Below, one piece after another: positions 32,986 to 44,536 of a DNA stretch of 64,000 nucleotides. Position numbers and translations under genes: made by a program. The stretch lies in the NCBI GenBank assembly GCA_037952775.1, contig JBANAY010000004.1:6386001-6450000 (forward strand), written 5' to 3'. This stretch comes from Clonostachys chloroleuca. Lineage: Eukaryota > Ascomycota > Sordariomycetes > Hypocreales > Bionectriaceae. Position 1 is the first letter of the stretch, and every line of letters begins with the position of its first letter. The notes below the pieces were generated by a model. The model worked only from the letters and a program-made list of their open reading frames with translations, was not told where the DNA came from and did no database searches.

Positions 32986-34316
32986 CTATTCTATGGAGAA
33001 GTCGCTGCTATCTGAGGTTATCGAGTCGTCCACTATCTCGGCGTACGGTTGATGCTGGGCATCTTGCCACCTAAGAAGTCCTAGAACGTGGCACAGTGCG
33101 ATTCTTCTTCCTTCGCTTGATTGCAAATTGAACCACTTCGAGCTTTGCATATGTACAAACGTATCTTTCCCGCTGTCCTTGACAAGCGCCTCCTGTGCCG
33201 AAGTGTCGATAGCATCAATATATTCAGCATAATGAGAACCAAAACGAAAATGGATAAAAGGGTATGTAGTTAGCAATGGAATGTAGCATATGAGGAGTGT
33301 AGGAAGTCTAACTCTTGCCCTACTAACTGTCGATTAGCCTTCCAAGTGATTACAGCTTCACCAAGGCACTGAGCCAGTGTCTCATTTGACACGATTGGTT
33401 TGATTTCTCCTGTTGCATTGTCGATGTGAACATGTTTGAAAGCCCTCTTAGCTTCGAGCAATGCGAGGTAGGGGTGTACCAACAACCATCCGAGGGCCTG
33501 CCGCTCCATTCTACAGATTCCACCGTCGTCTTCCGCGACGGCTTGGTCTATCCCATTGACATACATTTCTGCCCGTCTGCGTTCCACCCGAACTCGGACT
33601 TCGGTCTCATCAGAGCGCTGCAGCAGGCAGAAGTACAAGGAATGCTGGAGAAAACTTGTAACGAGTTGGACGGTTACTTCCTCGGGCTTGCTCCGTCGAG
33701 CATCGTGGTCGTCTTCGTCAATATCCTCCATCCCCACCTCGAATTCAGATGAAGAGGGTCTTGTGGGGGACGAAGAGCCAACAATAGCGGTTGTAGAATT
33801 CATGTAGTCCGCTCGTTCCATATCTCTTCTTTCACGCTGAGGATACATCTTTCCCTCATTGAAGACATCGGGTCGCGATGCGCGAGCAAGTGCTACCCAG
33901 AATGACCCATTTTCAAGTCGCATTAAATCAGATTCTGTGCTTGTGAGGAGGTCAAGGGGGCAAGACTCTCGAGTAAAAGCTCTCGTCATTTCATAGTCCA
34001 CCTGCTGAGAGCAGTCGTCTGCAGAGTTGCAGACTGGACACTCTTTGCTATGAGTAGATCCGAACGTCTCCAAGTATTTCCTCTCTGGATTCGTCAGAAG
34101 TCGGAAGGCGATCAAATGGCGAAATGTCCATCTGCTAGCAGAGTTCGACCGCTCATGAGCGGTGAGTTGCAATGTCGTTCTTATGCCCTGTTCTTCTGAC
34201 AAGCGCTGAAGCTCCTGAGGAGTTCTGGCTGAGAAGACGGCTTTCGCCATGTTGGTGGAATGGAGCAATGCGATTATCGGAAATTCGCGGGTATGTCTCG
34301 TGCCGTTATGACTCAT
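32986..34316 (-). CDS. Hypothetical fungal protein, frame broken once near 33280
   Basis: The ATG at 34316 (or 34250, which has a better context, MAKAVFSART) opens 348 codons. The sequence then continues in another frame to 32986 (TTYPFIHFRFGSHYAEYIDAI). No intron with GT-AG and a sensible branch point fits, so I read a one-base frameshift at about 33276-33282. A Cys-rich spot CPVCNSADDC lies near residue 94, and the middle is acidic (EDIDEDDHDARR). There is no signal or membrane segment. It faces the gene at 34518 across about 200 bases, so the two may share control. Family and function are not recognised. Confidence 0.6.
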
Positions 34317-34517
34317 CGTAAATATGTGGCCTCAGGTGGCGGTGCGCGCACGTGAGAGAAGGAGTGTTTACCTTCACACGTGATCTCCACCAGACCTGGC
34401 CGCCTTGTCAACAAACCCGCGAGTTCACCACCGTTCACAATGCACATCGTTCATGCACCCACTCCAACGGCCCTCCAATAATCGCATTCCCGTTCACGAC
34501 AATTCAAACTACCGGCA

Positions 34518-35730
34518 ATGAAGCGAAAGGTAGAGGCCGATGCCCACGCCCACGTCCTACATACATCAAAACGTACTTGTAATTCACAGCAAGACCGTGC
34601 ATCCACTCTGGGCTGTCTTGCGCCGCCATATACTGGTATTCCATTCGGCGAACCCGAAGCGAAATCAATTTATGCAATTATGCGGCAGCACCATGGAAGT
34701 CGTTTATATGTCCTGCCGGTAGCCTGGACCACAGAACACTTGAGACTTTTGGAATGCAAATTCTTGGAGAAGGAGGTGCCACAGAACGAGAGAAAGCGGC
34801 AGTTGCCTACTACGGTTGGACTGCAAGTTTCTGATGATAGCACAGCAGCCGTCAAGAAGATAGACACGACTCGTGATTTTGCTATCCGCGCAGCTATGAT
34901 ATTGTCCAAACCCTGTGCTATGGAGGCGAGGGGTTCTACAATTGTATCAATCCTTGCCGCATGCGGGATTAAAGCGCTAGAGTAAGGGAACAAATCATTC
35001 TCGTGTACCTCGGGCATCGCTGACCCGGCTCGCTCCAGAAAGCGTACTTCGCTCCCGTTCCATTTTGACCGTCGCGTTGTACATATCCAAGTAGATGGTA
35101 TTTTTGGCCCCAACCTCGCGACCCCGTCTCTTGCCTATATCGACCTAGACAGGTTGCACTCGCTCCGCGGCGAACATGTCCGCCGTAAATTCATGCTAGG
35201 CACTATACGCCGTGAGAAAGAGAATTCTCCTGTTGCGAAGTTGATTGAAAAGAACCTACACCGTTTAAACCCCCAAAACGAGATAGAGGATCCGTATATA
35301 GTGGCAGCACTCGTTGCCTTGGCGCAGCAACAGTATCGGAAATGGGAACTGAGAGATAATGCCGCTGGCGTTCTGCACGACGATTGTGCAGTAGTACAAC
35401 CCAGTGTTGCTACGAGCACGACAGCTCCATTCAGAGAACAAGAGGATTCCTTTTTGAGGCCGTTCAAGGTACGTCTATCCACTACTACATATTACCACCA
35501 GTCGATTTACGTATCATAAGGTGCACCTCCTGGCTGTGCCTGGCACCATCCCGCGGAACCTTTATTTATACGCAGCTCGCATTCCACCGGTGTTCTTGGA
35601 CAAGTTTGACCAACCTTCAAAATTCTCGCCGAGCGGACCTATCCCAATTGTATACTACTCCCTACCGCTTCGAAACGCTCGAAAGCTGCCAAAGAGGCTA
35701 CTTCGCGCTCTACGTGCGCCGGTTGAGTAA
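34518..35730 (+). CDS. Hypothetical fungal protein, 367 aa, three exons
   Basis: Exons 34518-34981, 35039-35468 and 35521-35730 join in frame. Intron 1 (GTAAGG, CTGAC, CTCCAG) and intron 2 (GTACGT, ending AAG) give a continuous product. The N-terminus MKRKVEADAHAHV is basic. The body includes RREKENSPVAKLIEKNLHRL and ALAQQQYRKW. Exon 3 encodes a beta-rich block (LLAVPGTIPRNLYLYAARIP, then FLDKFDQPS). No known catalytic motif is visible. It is divergent from the gene on its left, and its intact frame contrasts with that broken neighbour. Confidence 0.65.
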
Positions 35731-35894
35731 CGAGGCCGTTTCTCAAGAAGAGCTCCTAAAGCATTGCCCGTCCCGCTCTTGCACCAGTAAAGCCTCAGTA
35801 AACATACTATTATATATACACATTCATTTCCATCCACCGTCACAGCTTTAACTAGGGGCTCACGATAGATCTCCTCACTATCATCCTTAGGTAT

Positions 35895-35951
35895 TGTCCG
35901 GGGTCAGCTGGTATATCCGGGGACAGCTGGTTTGTCCCGGGACAGTAGATA
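35895..35951. repeat. Three diverged units of a 19-bp satellite
   Basis: Units start at 35895, 35914 and 35933, exactly 19 bases apart, each of the form TGTCCxGGGxCAGCTGGT with changes. Period and consensus match the large array at 24523, so this is a small, older relative 10.8 kb away. The surrounding 35731-36022 holds no gene. Confidence 0.7.
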
Positions 35952-36022
35952 TATATAGGGAAAGTGATAAAATACTTTTTTCTAATTTTTATTTTATTCT
36001 AATATTATATTACTCTATAGTT

Positions 36023-37798
36023 CTATAAGGCTCCATAGGGCTGATAGTCAAGCTCCTTAAGTGTAACTTTAGCTGTTGTATTCTGTATTTTAAGCCGTAC
36101 CTCATCTCGTACATTGAATTTCGCAGACACTTCAATATTAGCTTTATTATCATTAATTCGCATAAGTGTATATATACCTATAACAAGAACTTTATCATTT
36201 GCCTCACATCTATTTTCGAATGTGCTAGTTAGTCCAGTCTCCACATTGAAATTCTCATCCATTTTAGGGCTCCCCTCAGGATAAAAGAATCGGTTATTTT
36301 CGCCGACAACTCTTGGGTTATGATGCATATGGTCATATACACAGATACATAAACGCTTCTGCTCGGATTTAGTGAACAAAGCGCCGCATTGGTAATAAAG
36401 GTACTAACAGGAGGGTCATCAAGAGTTAACAAGTTGTTAAAATCAGCCTCAATTATCTCCTTCAGAAGGTCTATTTCAGACAGTAAGCAGGTACAAAGAG
36501 GATATAGAAGGTACTATTACCTGAATTAAAGTCAAAGTATTCCCATATGAGAATCATGCGTCGAAAACCTCTATGGGGTCTACACAACAGCCTTTTCATA
36601 AATGCAAGCATAGGTACAACCCCGTAGCCAGTTGCAATCATAACAATATAATGAAAGCTTCGAAGACAAATTTGCGCGCCGTGAGGGCCGGAAATTATAG
36701 CTGTGAAATTAAGACTCTCCTGCTTCTTACCCAATGTTGAAGCCAATTCTTGAGTAAACCCTCTGCGTTGCTCGACAATGAAACGAACATTTCGCTGTCG
36801 CTGCTCTGACCATGTGGAAACAGTGAATGGATGGCTTGACATAAGCTGAACGCGAGGAAGCCAGATCCGGAAATATTGGCCGGGCCGTAGTTTAATTTCA
36901 GTTGGCAACTCCAAATTTACTACGACCGAGTCACCAACTAATCGACATCGAGCTTTGGGAAGTGAGAGCCCTCGAACATTCCGACCCAGAAAGACTATAG
37001 CCTGCAGAATGAGTGATAAAGTAACCACCCCTCCGTAGATATATGTATATCGGAGAAACCCGGTTTGTTTGAATAACCCTTCACTCTGTAGATGGAGGAA
37101 GATCCCCGTAACAAGAGATGCGGTCAGGATGAGATGGAACCAAGAAGAGAGCTCATAATGCTTTCTGCGCAGTTGAAGCAAAGGTATTAAGATGAACCCA
37201 ATTGTAGGCCCAGCCGTAAGACAGATAATACTGAGGTATTTCTATAAATGTTAGGATTAGCTTTTTAGCCATGATAGGACGGAACTAAGCTAACCGAAAT
37301 ATAAGAATCATCTGTCCATTTTGTATTCTGAAAATGATCACCACTTGCAAGCATAATAGTTAAATGCGCAATGATATGACAAATCGCAGTTAAACCTGCT
37401 AATCGATGAATGTCCCGAGAGGCTCTTAGAGAAATATACAGACTGTCAGCGATGAATGATAGATCAAAAGAGATAAATAAAGGCATGATATTGAGCAGAG
37501 CCAAATAACCAGTACGTTTTATAGCATCACTCGAAGTCACAGAGAGTGGCCACCACCCTAAAATACCCATAGCGTTAGCCACTAGATACAGCCCTCCAGA
37601 GACCACTGAAAAAAGGCTCCATGGGCCTATACAGCCGTGGCGTTTTAATAAAAAGGTACATTCCATCCATTGCAAGCCGGTACGGTAAAGATTTAGTAAG
37701 AACAGTATAATCCAATGAAAAAGGCTAAGAAAGTTAGATAATATAGTAATACCAACGCCTATATAAAAGCAGATAGTATAGATAAAAAAGGGATCCAT
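36023..37798 (-). pseudogene. Ferric reductase-like transmembrane oxidoreductase, decayed
   Basis: Exon 1 (37798-37295) encodes several membrane helices and a heme-ligand-like segment (RDIHRLAGLTAICHIIAHL). After an intron at 37242-37294, exon 2 adds HYELSSWFH, an FAD-binding HPFTVSTW, and a nucleotide-binding GPHG...IATGYGVVPML. This is the FRE/NOX fold that moves electrons from NADPH across a membrane to metal. An in-frame TAG follows around 36471, and the C-terminal part continues in the same frame and then, after another shift near 36380, in a different one. An unresolved intron near 36480-36530 could explain the first break only. The exon 1 N-terminus is short compared with typical fungal FREs. 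Confidence 0.7.
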
Positions 37799-38566
37799 CT
37801 GTGTACTTCAGTTAAAGGGGGGCTAGAGAGAGTTTTATATTCTTATAGTAGATTCTGGGCGTTCAGGTTATATTAGAGAAAAAAAGTACCAGGCTCGAGT
37901 TCGAATCATTTAAGAAGCCAGAATTAGCAGTATTAGAGAACTAATACTAACTTAGCCCTCTAGATTAGCGAAAAAGCCCCCATCTTGCCCTTTGTCTTCA
38001 CTGGATCCTTCTCCCTGGCATTCCTGGCTAACCACCACAAGTTTTTGCGCCAGCTGGTGCAGCCTAAGAAGTTAGTTAATATACATTAAAGGCTATAGGA
38101 AAACATACTGTTCCTTCAAATCTAAATTTCTAGGAGGCAATTCGATGTTTGAAGTTAGAAACATCTTTTAAGTATTACAGCAGAGTAGCTTACTTACTGA
38201 GCACCTATAGTACTAACCCTGAAAATAATTAGTAAAGAAATTAAGTATACCGAAGTGTGATCAAATCTTACATTGAAGATGTACTAGCTGCATGAGAGAA
38301 TAAATGGTTCATTCTGGATTTATCAGTCTCCCCCTCACAATGATCGGGACATTGAACCTACAGAGTCCTACACTGCTGCATTTCCTCGGAACTGCGACGG
38401 ACATCCTCCGAATTACGACGGACATCCTCCGAGATCTGAATAGCAGTTTGAAAAAGCTGCATCAATACTTGATTCAGTCCAGAATTCTGGTCCCCAGGGT
38501 CTATGAAAGGATTAGATGCTAATTCCGTGATTGGGTCGTGAGGGGAAAATCCATCTATCTTACTTT
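37799..38566. other. Gene-free stretch with a short direct repeat
   Basis: No gene is supported. A direct repeat with core CGACGGACATCCTCCGA occurs twice near 38393-38430. Confidence 0.35.
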
Positions 38567-38920
38567 CTAAATCTTGCCCGGACTGTCCTGATACATTTCG
38601 GGGATGACTAGGGTTTCTCGATCCAGTGCTTCCAGGGCCCCTGGAGCTTGAGTTTCCAGAGTCTCCAGAGCTTCTAGCGCTTTCAGCATGTCCAGCGTTC
38701 CCCGTAGCCCTTGAATTTGCAGCGTTTCCAGCGCCTCGGGAGAGCCTGGGGTTCCCCCATTTCCAAATTGGTTAATGTTTCCAGCGGCTGCAAGATTAGC
38801 CAAATTGCCAGCATTACCTAGTTGCCCGATGGTGGCAAAATTGTCGAGATTGCTATTTCCAAGCTGGCCGAAGTTGTCAGGGAGGTTGCCGAGGTTGCCG
38901 AAGTTTTGCCTTTGATTCAT
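38567..38920 (-). CDS. Low-complexity Gly/Asn/Leu-rich small protein
   Basis: Starting at the ATG at 38920 the frame encodes 117 residues dominated by NxGNLxN units (for example NFGNLGNLPDNFGQLGN) and then Leu-Glu-Ala-Leu-Glu repeats. The DNA shows a 9-base periodicity (variants of CTTCCAGAG). It may be a real low-complexity protein or simply a minisatellite that happens to be open. There is no domain or neighbour evidence. Confidence 0.3.
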   Translation of the reverse strand: MNQRQNFGNLGNLPDNFGQLGNSNLDNFATIGQLGNAGNLANLAAAGNINQFGNGGTPGSPEALETLQIQGLRGTLDMLKALEALETLETQAPGALEALDRETLVIPEMYQDSPGKI

Positions 38921-39124
38921 CTCGGATAAACACAACAGCGGTACTGTAATGGCGCGTTTAACTTGCAAAGAGCGAACTATTCGTATTTTAATGTGTGCTC
39001 GATGCAGTTAGATTAACCCATATTGCAGATTCGCTGTAAGAGCAGAAGCAAGATTTAGTCCTGGTCAGAATACAAGGTAAGGATCTACAACGGTCCTTTT
39101 TTAGTCGAAAACCTCATTTTAGGT

Positions 39125-39262
39125 GTTGCCCTATGTAAAAGACAATTTTTAGCCCTGGCCCTGCATGTAGGACAACTTTTGGTCCTAGCCCCATATATAA
39201 AACACAACTTTTGGTTCTAGCCCCACATATAAAAGACAACTTTTGGTCCTGGCCCTATAAGA
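39125..39262. repeat. Four degenerate units of about 32 bp
   Basis: Units of about 30-32 bases share the core GACAACTTTTGGTCCT followed by a GCCCC-type segment and ATATAAAA. The core starts at 39141, 39171, 39203 and 39235. Similarity decays toward the left end. The flanking 38921-39604 has no gene. Confidence 0.65.
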
Positions 39263-39604
39263 ACAAACGCAATTTTTCACTTCATGGTATCAGGCATCTT
39301 TCGTTGTCTCATATGGGCGTCTTAGTGGGTGAAAAGTTATTGTGGGGGTAGTTAGCTACAAATTGCAAGATATCAGCCCAGGTCACAAGATAAGCAGAGC
39401 TGATTTCGGCTCCCTTCCCAGTCCTAGGGAGCCAAAAATGGCTTTATGTATACAGAGCTTGCGTGTTTTCAATGTGGGATATACAACGACTGTACTCTAA
39501 CCGGTAGTTTTATGATCTCATTACCTTTCATATGCTATCTGTGCCCTAAACTTCCGCTTCTGACTTTCATATTTCCTTTGGACCATTTTTTCCCACCAGC
39601 CATC

Positions 39605-40574
39605 ATGATGAAATCGGATAGGGTTCTTAACAACAAGGAGAAAAGGGAACTCGTGCGTAAGCGCGTACCCAGCGCAATGCGTAAGACTGTAGACACCGGG
39701 GTAAAGGGTGAGATAGCCACTTTTTGTGTATTCCAAGATCCAGTCCATGACAGCTGGTCAGCAGCTGCTCACATCCCCGAAGGCCAAGACGTCCCCGACT
39801 TCAACGCACTTGTATGTCAAAGTCTACCTATCTCTCGATAGCAGATTGCTAAGGACATGGCAGTATCGTGACTTGCAGTTAGGTCGATTGAATCAAAAGC
39901 GCCGTGGACGGAGAAGCAGAATCCAACTGGATTCCACGTCAAAACCCAAGCGCAACCAAAATCCACCTACCTTATCAGCAGCTGCGACAAGACCGAAGCG
40001 AAATCAAACAAAAGCCCCTTCAGCGGTAGCTTCTTTGCCCACCACTGAAACATCATCCGGACTGCCAAGTCCGGCTTGGCCTGTGGAAACTATAGAAACA
40101 CATGCTGAAGATACAATTCGTCCGGACGCTATTATAGAACTTCAGTCTATCCAGGATGGAAACCCTGCGGAAATCAGAGGAGGCGACCTGGATCCACACA
40201 ATGATATTGATTCTCCATTGGAAAATCACGATGAAATGATTAGTGAAACTCCCAAAGATACTGAGAACGACGGAGATATCGATCAATTTGAGACCATCTG
40301 CTGGGACGCAAGTGTCAGACCGCTAAGCCCGAGTATCCTGGACTTTGATATTGAAGCAGAATTGAAAAGTCTCCCTGAGTTCGAAAAATTGCCGGAGTCA
40401 CCCCCTCGGTGTCAAAACATGTCTCCAGAGAAGCCTCAGAGAAATACACAAGTTACAGCCGCAAGACGGTATTTGGGGGAATGGGCAAACGGTTTTCTCT
40501 TACATCCGTTAGGCCAAAAGAAAGAAGAGTTTTTCTTCAGTCATTTTGATTTGCCTTTACGCCATCGGCGGTAG
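39605..40574 (+). CDS. Small MADS-like protein, 300 aa
   Basis: Exon 1 (39605-39811) and exon 2 (39879-40574) are joined by a phase-0 intron (GTATGT...TTGCAG). Residues about 9-60 (KEKRELVRKRVPSAMRKT, later IATFCVFQD, then HIPEG) have the basic-helix then beta-strand layout of a divergent MADS/SRF box, although the consensus is weak. The rest is low-complexity, with PKRNQ repeats followed by an acidic stretch, as in many fungal transcription factors. It resembles the gene at 49130 in both sequence layout and intron position. DNA binding is an inference. Alternatively it is an unrelated small nuclear protein. Confidence 0.55.
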
Positions 40575-40702
40575 ATTCTGACGTCTATGTAAACCGAACA
40601 GTCCGTTTTTGGATCATTATATATACTAATTGATGGGCGATAAACTATATAATGAACTGTATATAATGAGAGTCTTAGCCCCAATAGTTTCGTCAGCACC
40701 CT

Positions 40703-43700
40703 ATGGCATGCCAACATACAAACTGGTTGCATCTTTATAGGCAGGGCAACTCGGTGACCTTACAAGTAACAGATAGACCTTCAAGACTGCTTAGTGAGAT
40801 AGAAGATCTCGAAAAACACATATATACAGCCGTCTTCATTGGAAACCGTTGCAAGCGGGAGGCGATCCATATGTTTGGGGCGGGTAGTTTTCCTCAGACA
40901 CGACATAGCCCGTTCAGCGTGGATATCTCTACCATTCACACAGGCCTTTGGAACAAAGGGCCTACTTTCATCGCGGACATAGAGGTGCCTACAAATTTAT
41001 CCACCGTACGACTCCCTCAGCCCCATAAGTCGCGATCATGCCATGATGCACGGCATATCCCCCTCAATCTTCAATCAACTACATCTATAGCAGCTGAAGA
41101 AGAATTGGATCGTATAGTTCAATTTACATTGTTCCCCTTAGCACATCTAGTTTGTATCTTTGTTGAGGATGTTGGTGGAGTACACGAGGTTATCCGACGT
41201 ATCAGCAGATGGGTAGATCGGGGACATTCAAGTACTAATTCTATCAAGCCTGTACTCCTTGTTGTTACAGAGACGAGTAGTGAAGTAGAGTTTCGGAGCA
41301 AACTTAAAGTTGTTATGGAGCAAGAAGCTTTACATCATTTCTCATCTGTATTTTATGATTTTCGAGTCGTAAGTTTAACAGCGCTCTGGCCGCAGACCAG
41401 AAGGCCGCCTACTTCCCTCACTCGCTGGGATAGGCTGAGGCGTGTGTCTGATGTCTGCTTAGAGCAGAGTAAAAGAAGGTTTGAATCTCACAGGCTCTTA
41501 TTCTCCGCTCGTCATACTATATCATTGTTTCAGGACACTCTACGTACCGCACTAGATAAGTCAAAACAAGCCTTTGATTTTATCCGAACCTCACGCTTGA
41601 GAAATGAAGTTCCAAATGGCTTGCAAAGTCATATCACTGACTTTCTAGGGTGTATTAAAAATCTTAATGATCTTACTGGGCAAGCAATTCCAATTATATC
41701 CTCTAGCCTCATTCTTAATCATTACCCACCGGGCCAACATGGTAATTTCTCACATCGAGTTTCCGAACAGGAAACAAAGTACTGGCTCAATTGTTAACCG
41801 TCGTAGTATTCGATCCTGTTACTGTATTTGAAACATTGTACGAGAATATATGCCGCCAAGCTTGCAGAGATACAACATTTTATCTAGACGGATCAACATC
41901 ACTTATATTGCCCTCAAAATTCTGCGCACTGATTAAAGGGGAGCTTCAGAGGCAATTTCCTCAATACCTTAAGCTAGGAGCATCTGAAGCGCATCGTCGT
42001 TTGCTATACCAACATCATAAGTACCTAGCCCATATAAAATTGGAAGACACATGTATTAGTTGCTGTGCAAGAAGGCCAGACGTTGTTCTCCCATGTGGAC
42101 ATTCAATATGCGAAACCTGCAAACGCATATTTAGTGAGCCTATCGGTGATAACTCGAATAGATTCCGGCTCGAAAGATGTTTAGTCTGTGGAGTGAGTAC
42201 GGGTGGCATTCAGTTTCGAACTATGCCCCGAACTGCTGCCCCTAGAGTGTTGAGCCTCGATGGAGGTGGTATTCGTGGCCTGGCATCTCTTCAGTTTCTC
42301 CAAGTTCTTCAAGATTTAGTCGGGCTTCCCTACCCTATACAACATCATTTTGATATCGTCTATGGAACTAGTTCGGGTAAGACTAACTCTCTCTTCTCAT
42401 AACACCGGTTGTAACTCTGGCAGGCTCGATCATCGCATCAGCATTGTGCATCAATGGCTGGTCGATTGAAAATTGCATCACTTCCTTCGAAACTCTTTCG
42501 CGTTTCGCTTTCACACCAAGGACATTATCCCAACTCCCAATGGCGGGTATCGCTAGCCTTTCAAGGGCCTGGCAACTTGGTTTGTCACTTCTTTATGATG
42601 GTAAATATGAACCTAAAAACTTGGAAGGCGCATTAAAACAGGTATTCGGATCCACTAGAAGCCTCGTAGACTGGTCGGCGGCGACGGAGATGGGCATTAC
42701 AGTGGGCGTACCGATGACAACCGTCGATGGCAAAACGCTGGTAGCTACTAATGGGAGCAAAGAATATCCTGATACTATAGATAAAGGTATTAACTGACTC
42801 TTTTTACAAAATGAGACCCTGCTAATGAGATAAGACTATGAGATTTTACGACCCTGGGGCGGCATGAGTCGGATTCCAATTTGGCAAATGTATACTCCAA
42901 CCGTTAACTCTGGTATCTCACTACTAACATAATGTATCACAGCCTACGCAGTAGTGCAGCAGCCCCATAGTAAGTCCTTAACTATCAATCTCCCACATAA
43001 TATTAATATGATAAAAGTTACTTTAAACCTTATTATATCGAGAACATCGGGTGGTTACAAGATGGAGGGTTAACATACAATAACCCGATGTCCCTAGCTA
43101 TTCAAGAAGCTACTTCCCTGCATCCTAATTTACAGGAGCCTAGCCTTATACTTTCTTTAGGAACTGGGTCATCCAGGTCCGACCCTTGGGAGTCCAACAG
43201 ATTTTGTAGCGAGCTGTTTCCCGTCCGCCTCTTGAACCAATTCGGTATTAATATGAGCAGCACTCGAGCGTGGAAGCAGTTTATGGGCCACCAAACTACA
43301 AAACGTAAAGGTGACTATTTTCGTTACGATATTTCCTGGGAGGGCAACGAGCCTGCCTTGGATAGTACGGCGCAGATGGAAGAAATTAAATCTGCCGCAC
43401 GTTCGTATATATTGAACCATCCATCGCTCCAACGGCTCATTGGTCGCATCCTGGCTGGGCTCTTCTACTTCGAGTTAAAAGCTTTGCCTAACTATCAAGG
43501 GCATTTAGTTGGAGAGGGGAGCATTTTCTGTAGATTGGATGGAGGGTCACCAGAGCTTGAAGCACTCCTGCACCTGCTTGACCAAGGCAATGCGTATTTC
43601 CTGGTGCAAGGTTGTCATACGAATATAGATGGCGATATATGTCGGGGTATATTTTTTAAAAACGTTATCTTCTCAGCCCCAAGAAGTCAAGATGCAATCC

Positions 43701-43909
43701 ATATAGCGCTAGTTATTGCATCCGAAGAACATCCCATAAGTGGCAGCCCATTTACAATTGACGAGCTTGTTCGTGCTCAGCAAATGGACGCACACTTCGG
43801 TACCTCTGATCATAGGCCATTAAAAGGTCAAGTTGGTTCATATACAAGGGGTCTAAAACGGAAGTTCAACGGCGTCCGTGAGATAAGAAAGAAAAGGAAG
43901 CTTCACTGA
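40703..43909 (+). CDS. RING-patatin phospholipase-like protein, 993 aa
   Basis: Six exons fit one frame: 40703-41741, 41771-42376, 42424-42786, 42835-42889, 42943-42969 and 43018-43909. The first intron would be only 29 bases and exon 5 only 27. The N-terminal 430 residues have no recognised domain. A C3HC4-type RING follows (CISC, PCGH, CETC, CLVC). The patatin domain then shows GGGIRG at 511-516, GTSSG at 545-549 with nucleophile Ser 547, and the catalytic Asp in LQDGGLTYNNP (Asp 712). Patatins hydrolyse acyl lipids. The dyad is intact, so the enzyme may be active. PLP genes of this type occur in fungal accessory elements and in incompatibility-like contexts. Confidence 0.85.
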
Positions 43910-44104
43910 CCATGAAACATAATAGGACTTTGGACAGAGGAGGGAATACGGGAAGAGGTACCTGATTATCTAGTCTTATAGAATGGCTCTAAATACAACA
44001 TGTGAGAGGTGGTTAAAGAAATCAATCAATATCAATATGATTTGGCGGCATTGGGGCTACGTATAAGAAGCTTGGATTTGTATTGCAATAGTTCAAAGCC
44101 TATC

Positions 44105-44536
44105 TTAAGAGGGTTGTGAAACCTTTGCCTCCAAGTCTAGCATTATACTATATGTCGTGTCCGTGAATTTCCCTGGATTTGCCTCAATATATGAGGTAAT
44201 TACTTTTGCTGCAACATCCAACCTGTCTATGTTCTTGTTGATATTCGTAGCTGGTGAATTGATAGCGGATTGTAGTTCTGACTGTAGGTTTTGCAATAGT
44301 ATAAGCTCTGCCGCGCTAAACAGTCCTGGTTTTGCCCTGATATGGTTCAACATTGAATTTGTAGCACTCAGAACATCGGCACTTGACGTGGTTTTCCCCA
44401 AGCTCTGTATCTTTTTACAATACTTTTCCAATTCTGGTGTGAGCACAATATCTGAGTTCTCATTTGGTGTGCGCTTCAGGTTCCATTTGAAGAACTCCAG
44501 CCTATTTGTGGCTGAGCTTGATTTAGTCTTTACCAT
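44105..44536 (-). CDS. Small helical hypothetical protein with an internal duplication, 143 aa
   Basis: I start at the ATG at 44536 (MVKTKSSSATNRLEFF). The sequence contains two similar helical units, about residues 60-95 (SADVLSATNSMLNHIRAKPG) and 106-140 (AKVITSYIEANPGKF), so the protein seems built by duplication of a 40-residue unit. There is no signal peptide and no known domain. The gene is alone downstream of the patatin gene and convergent with it. The frame is open and well composed, so I think it is real. Confidence 0.5.
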   Translation of the reverse strand: MVKTKSSSATNRLEFFKWNLKRTPNENSDIVLTPELEKYCKKIQSLGKTTSSADVLSATNSMLNHIRAKPGLFSAAELILLQNLQSELQSAINSPATNINKNIDRLDVAAKVITSYIEANPGKFTDTTYSIMLDLEAKVSQPS

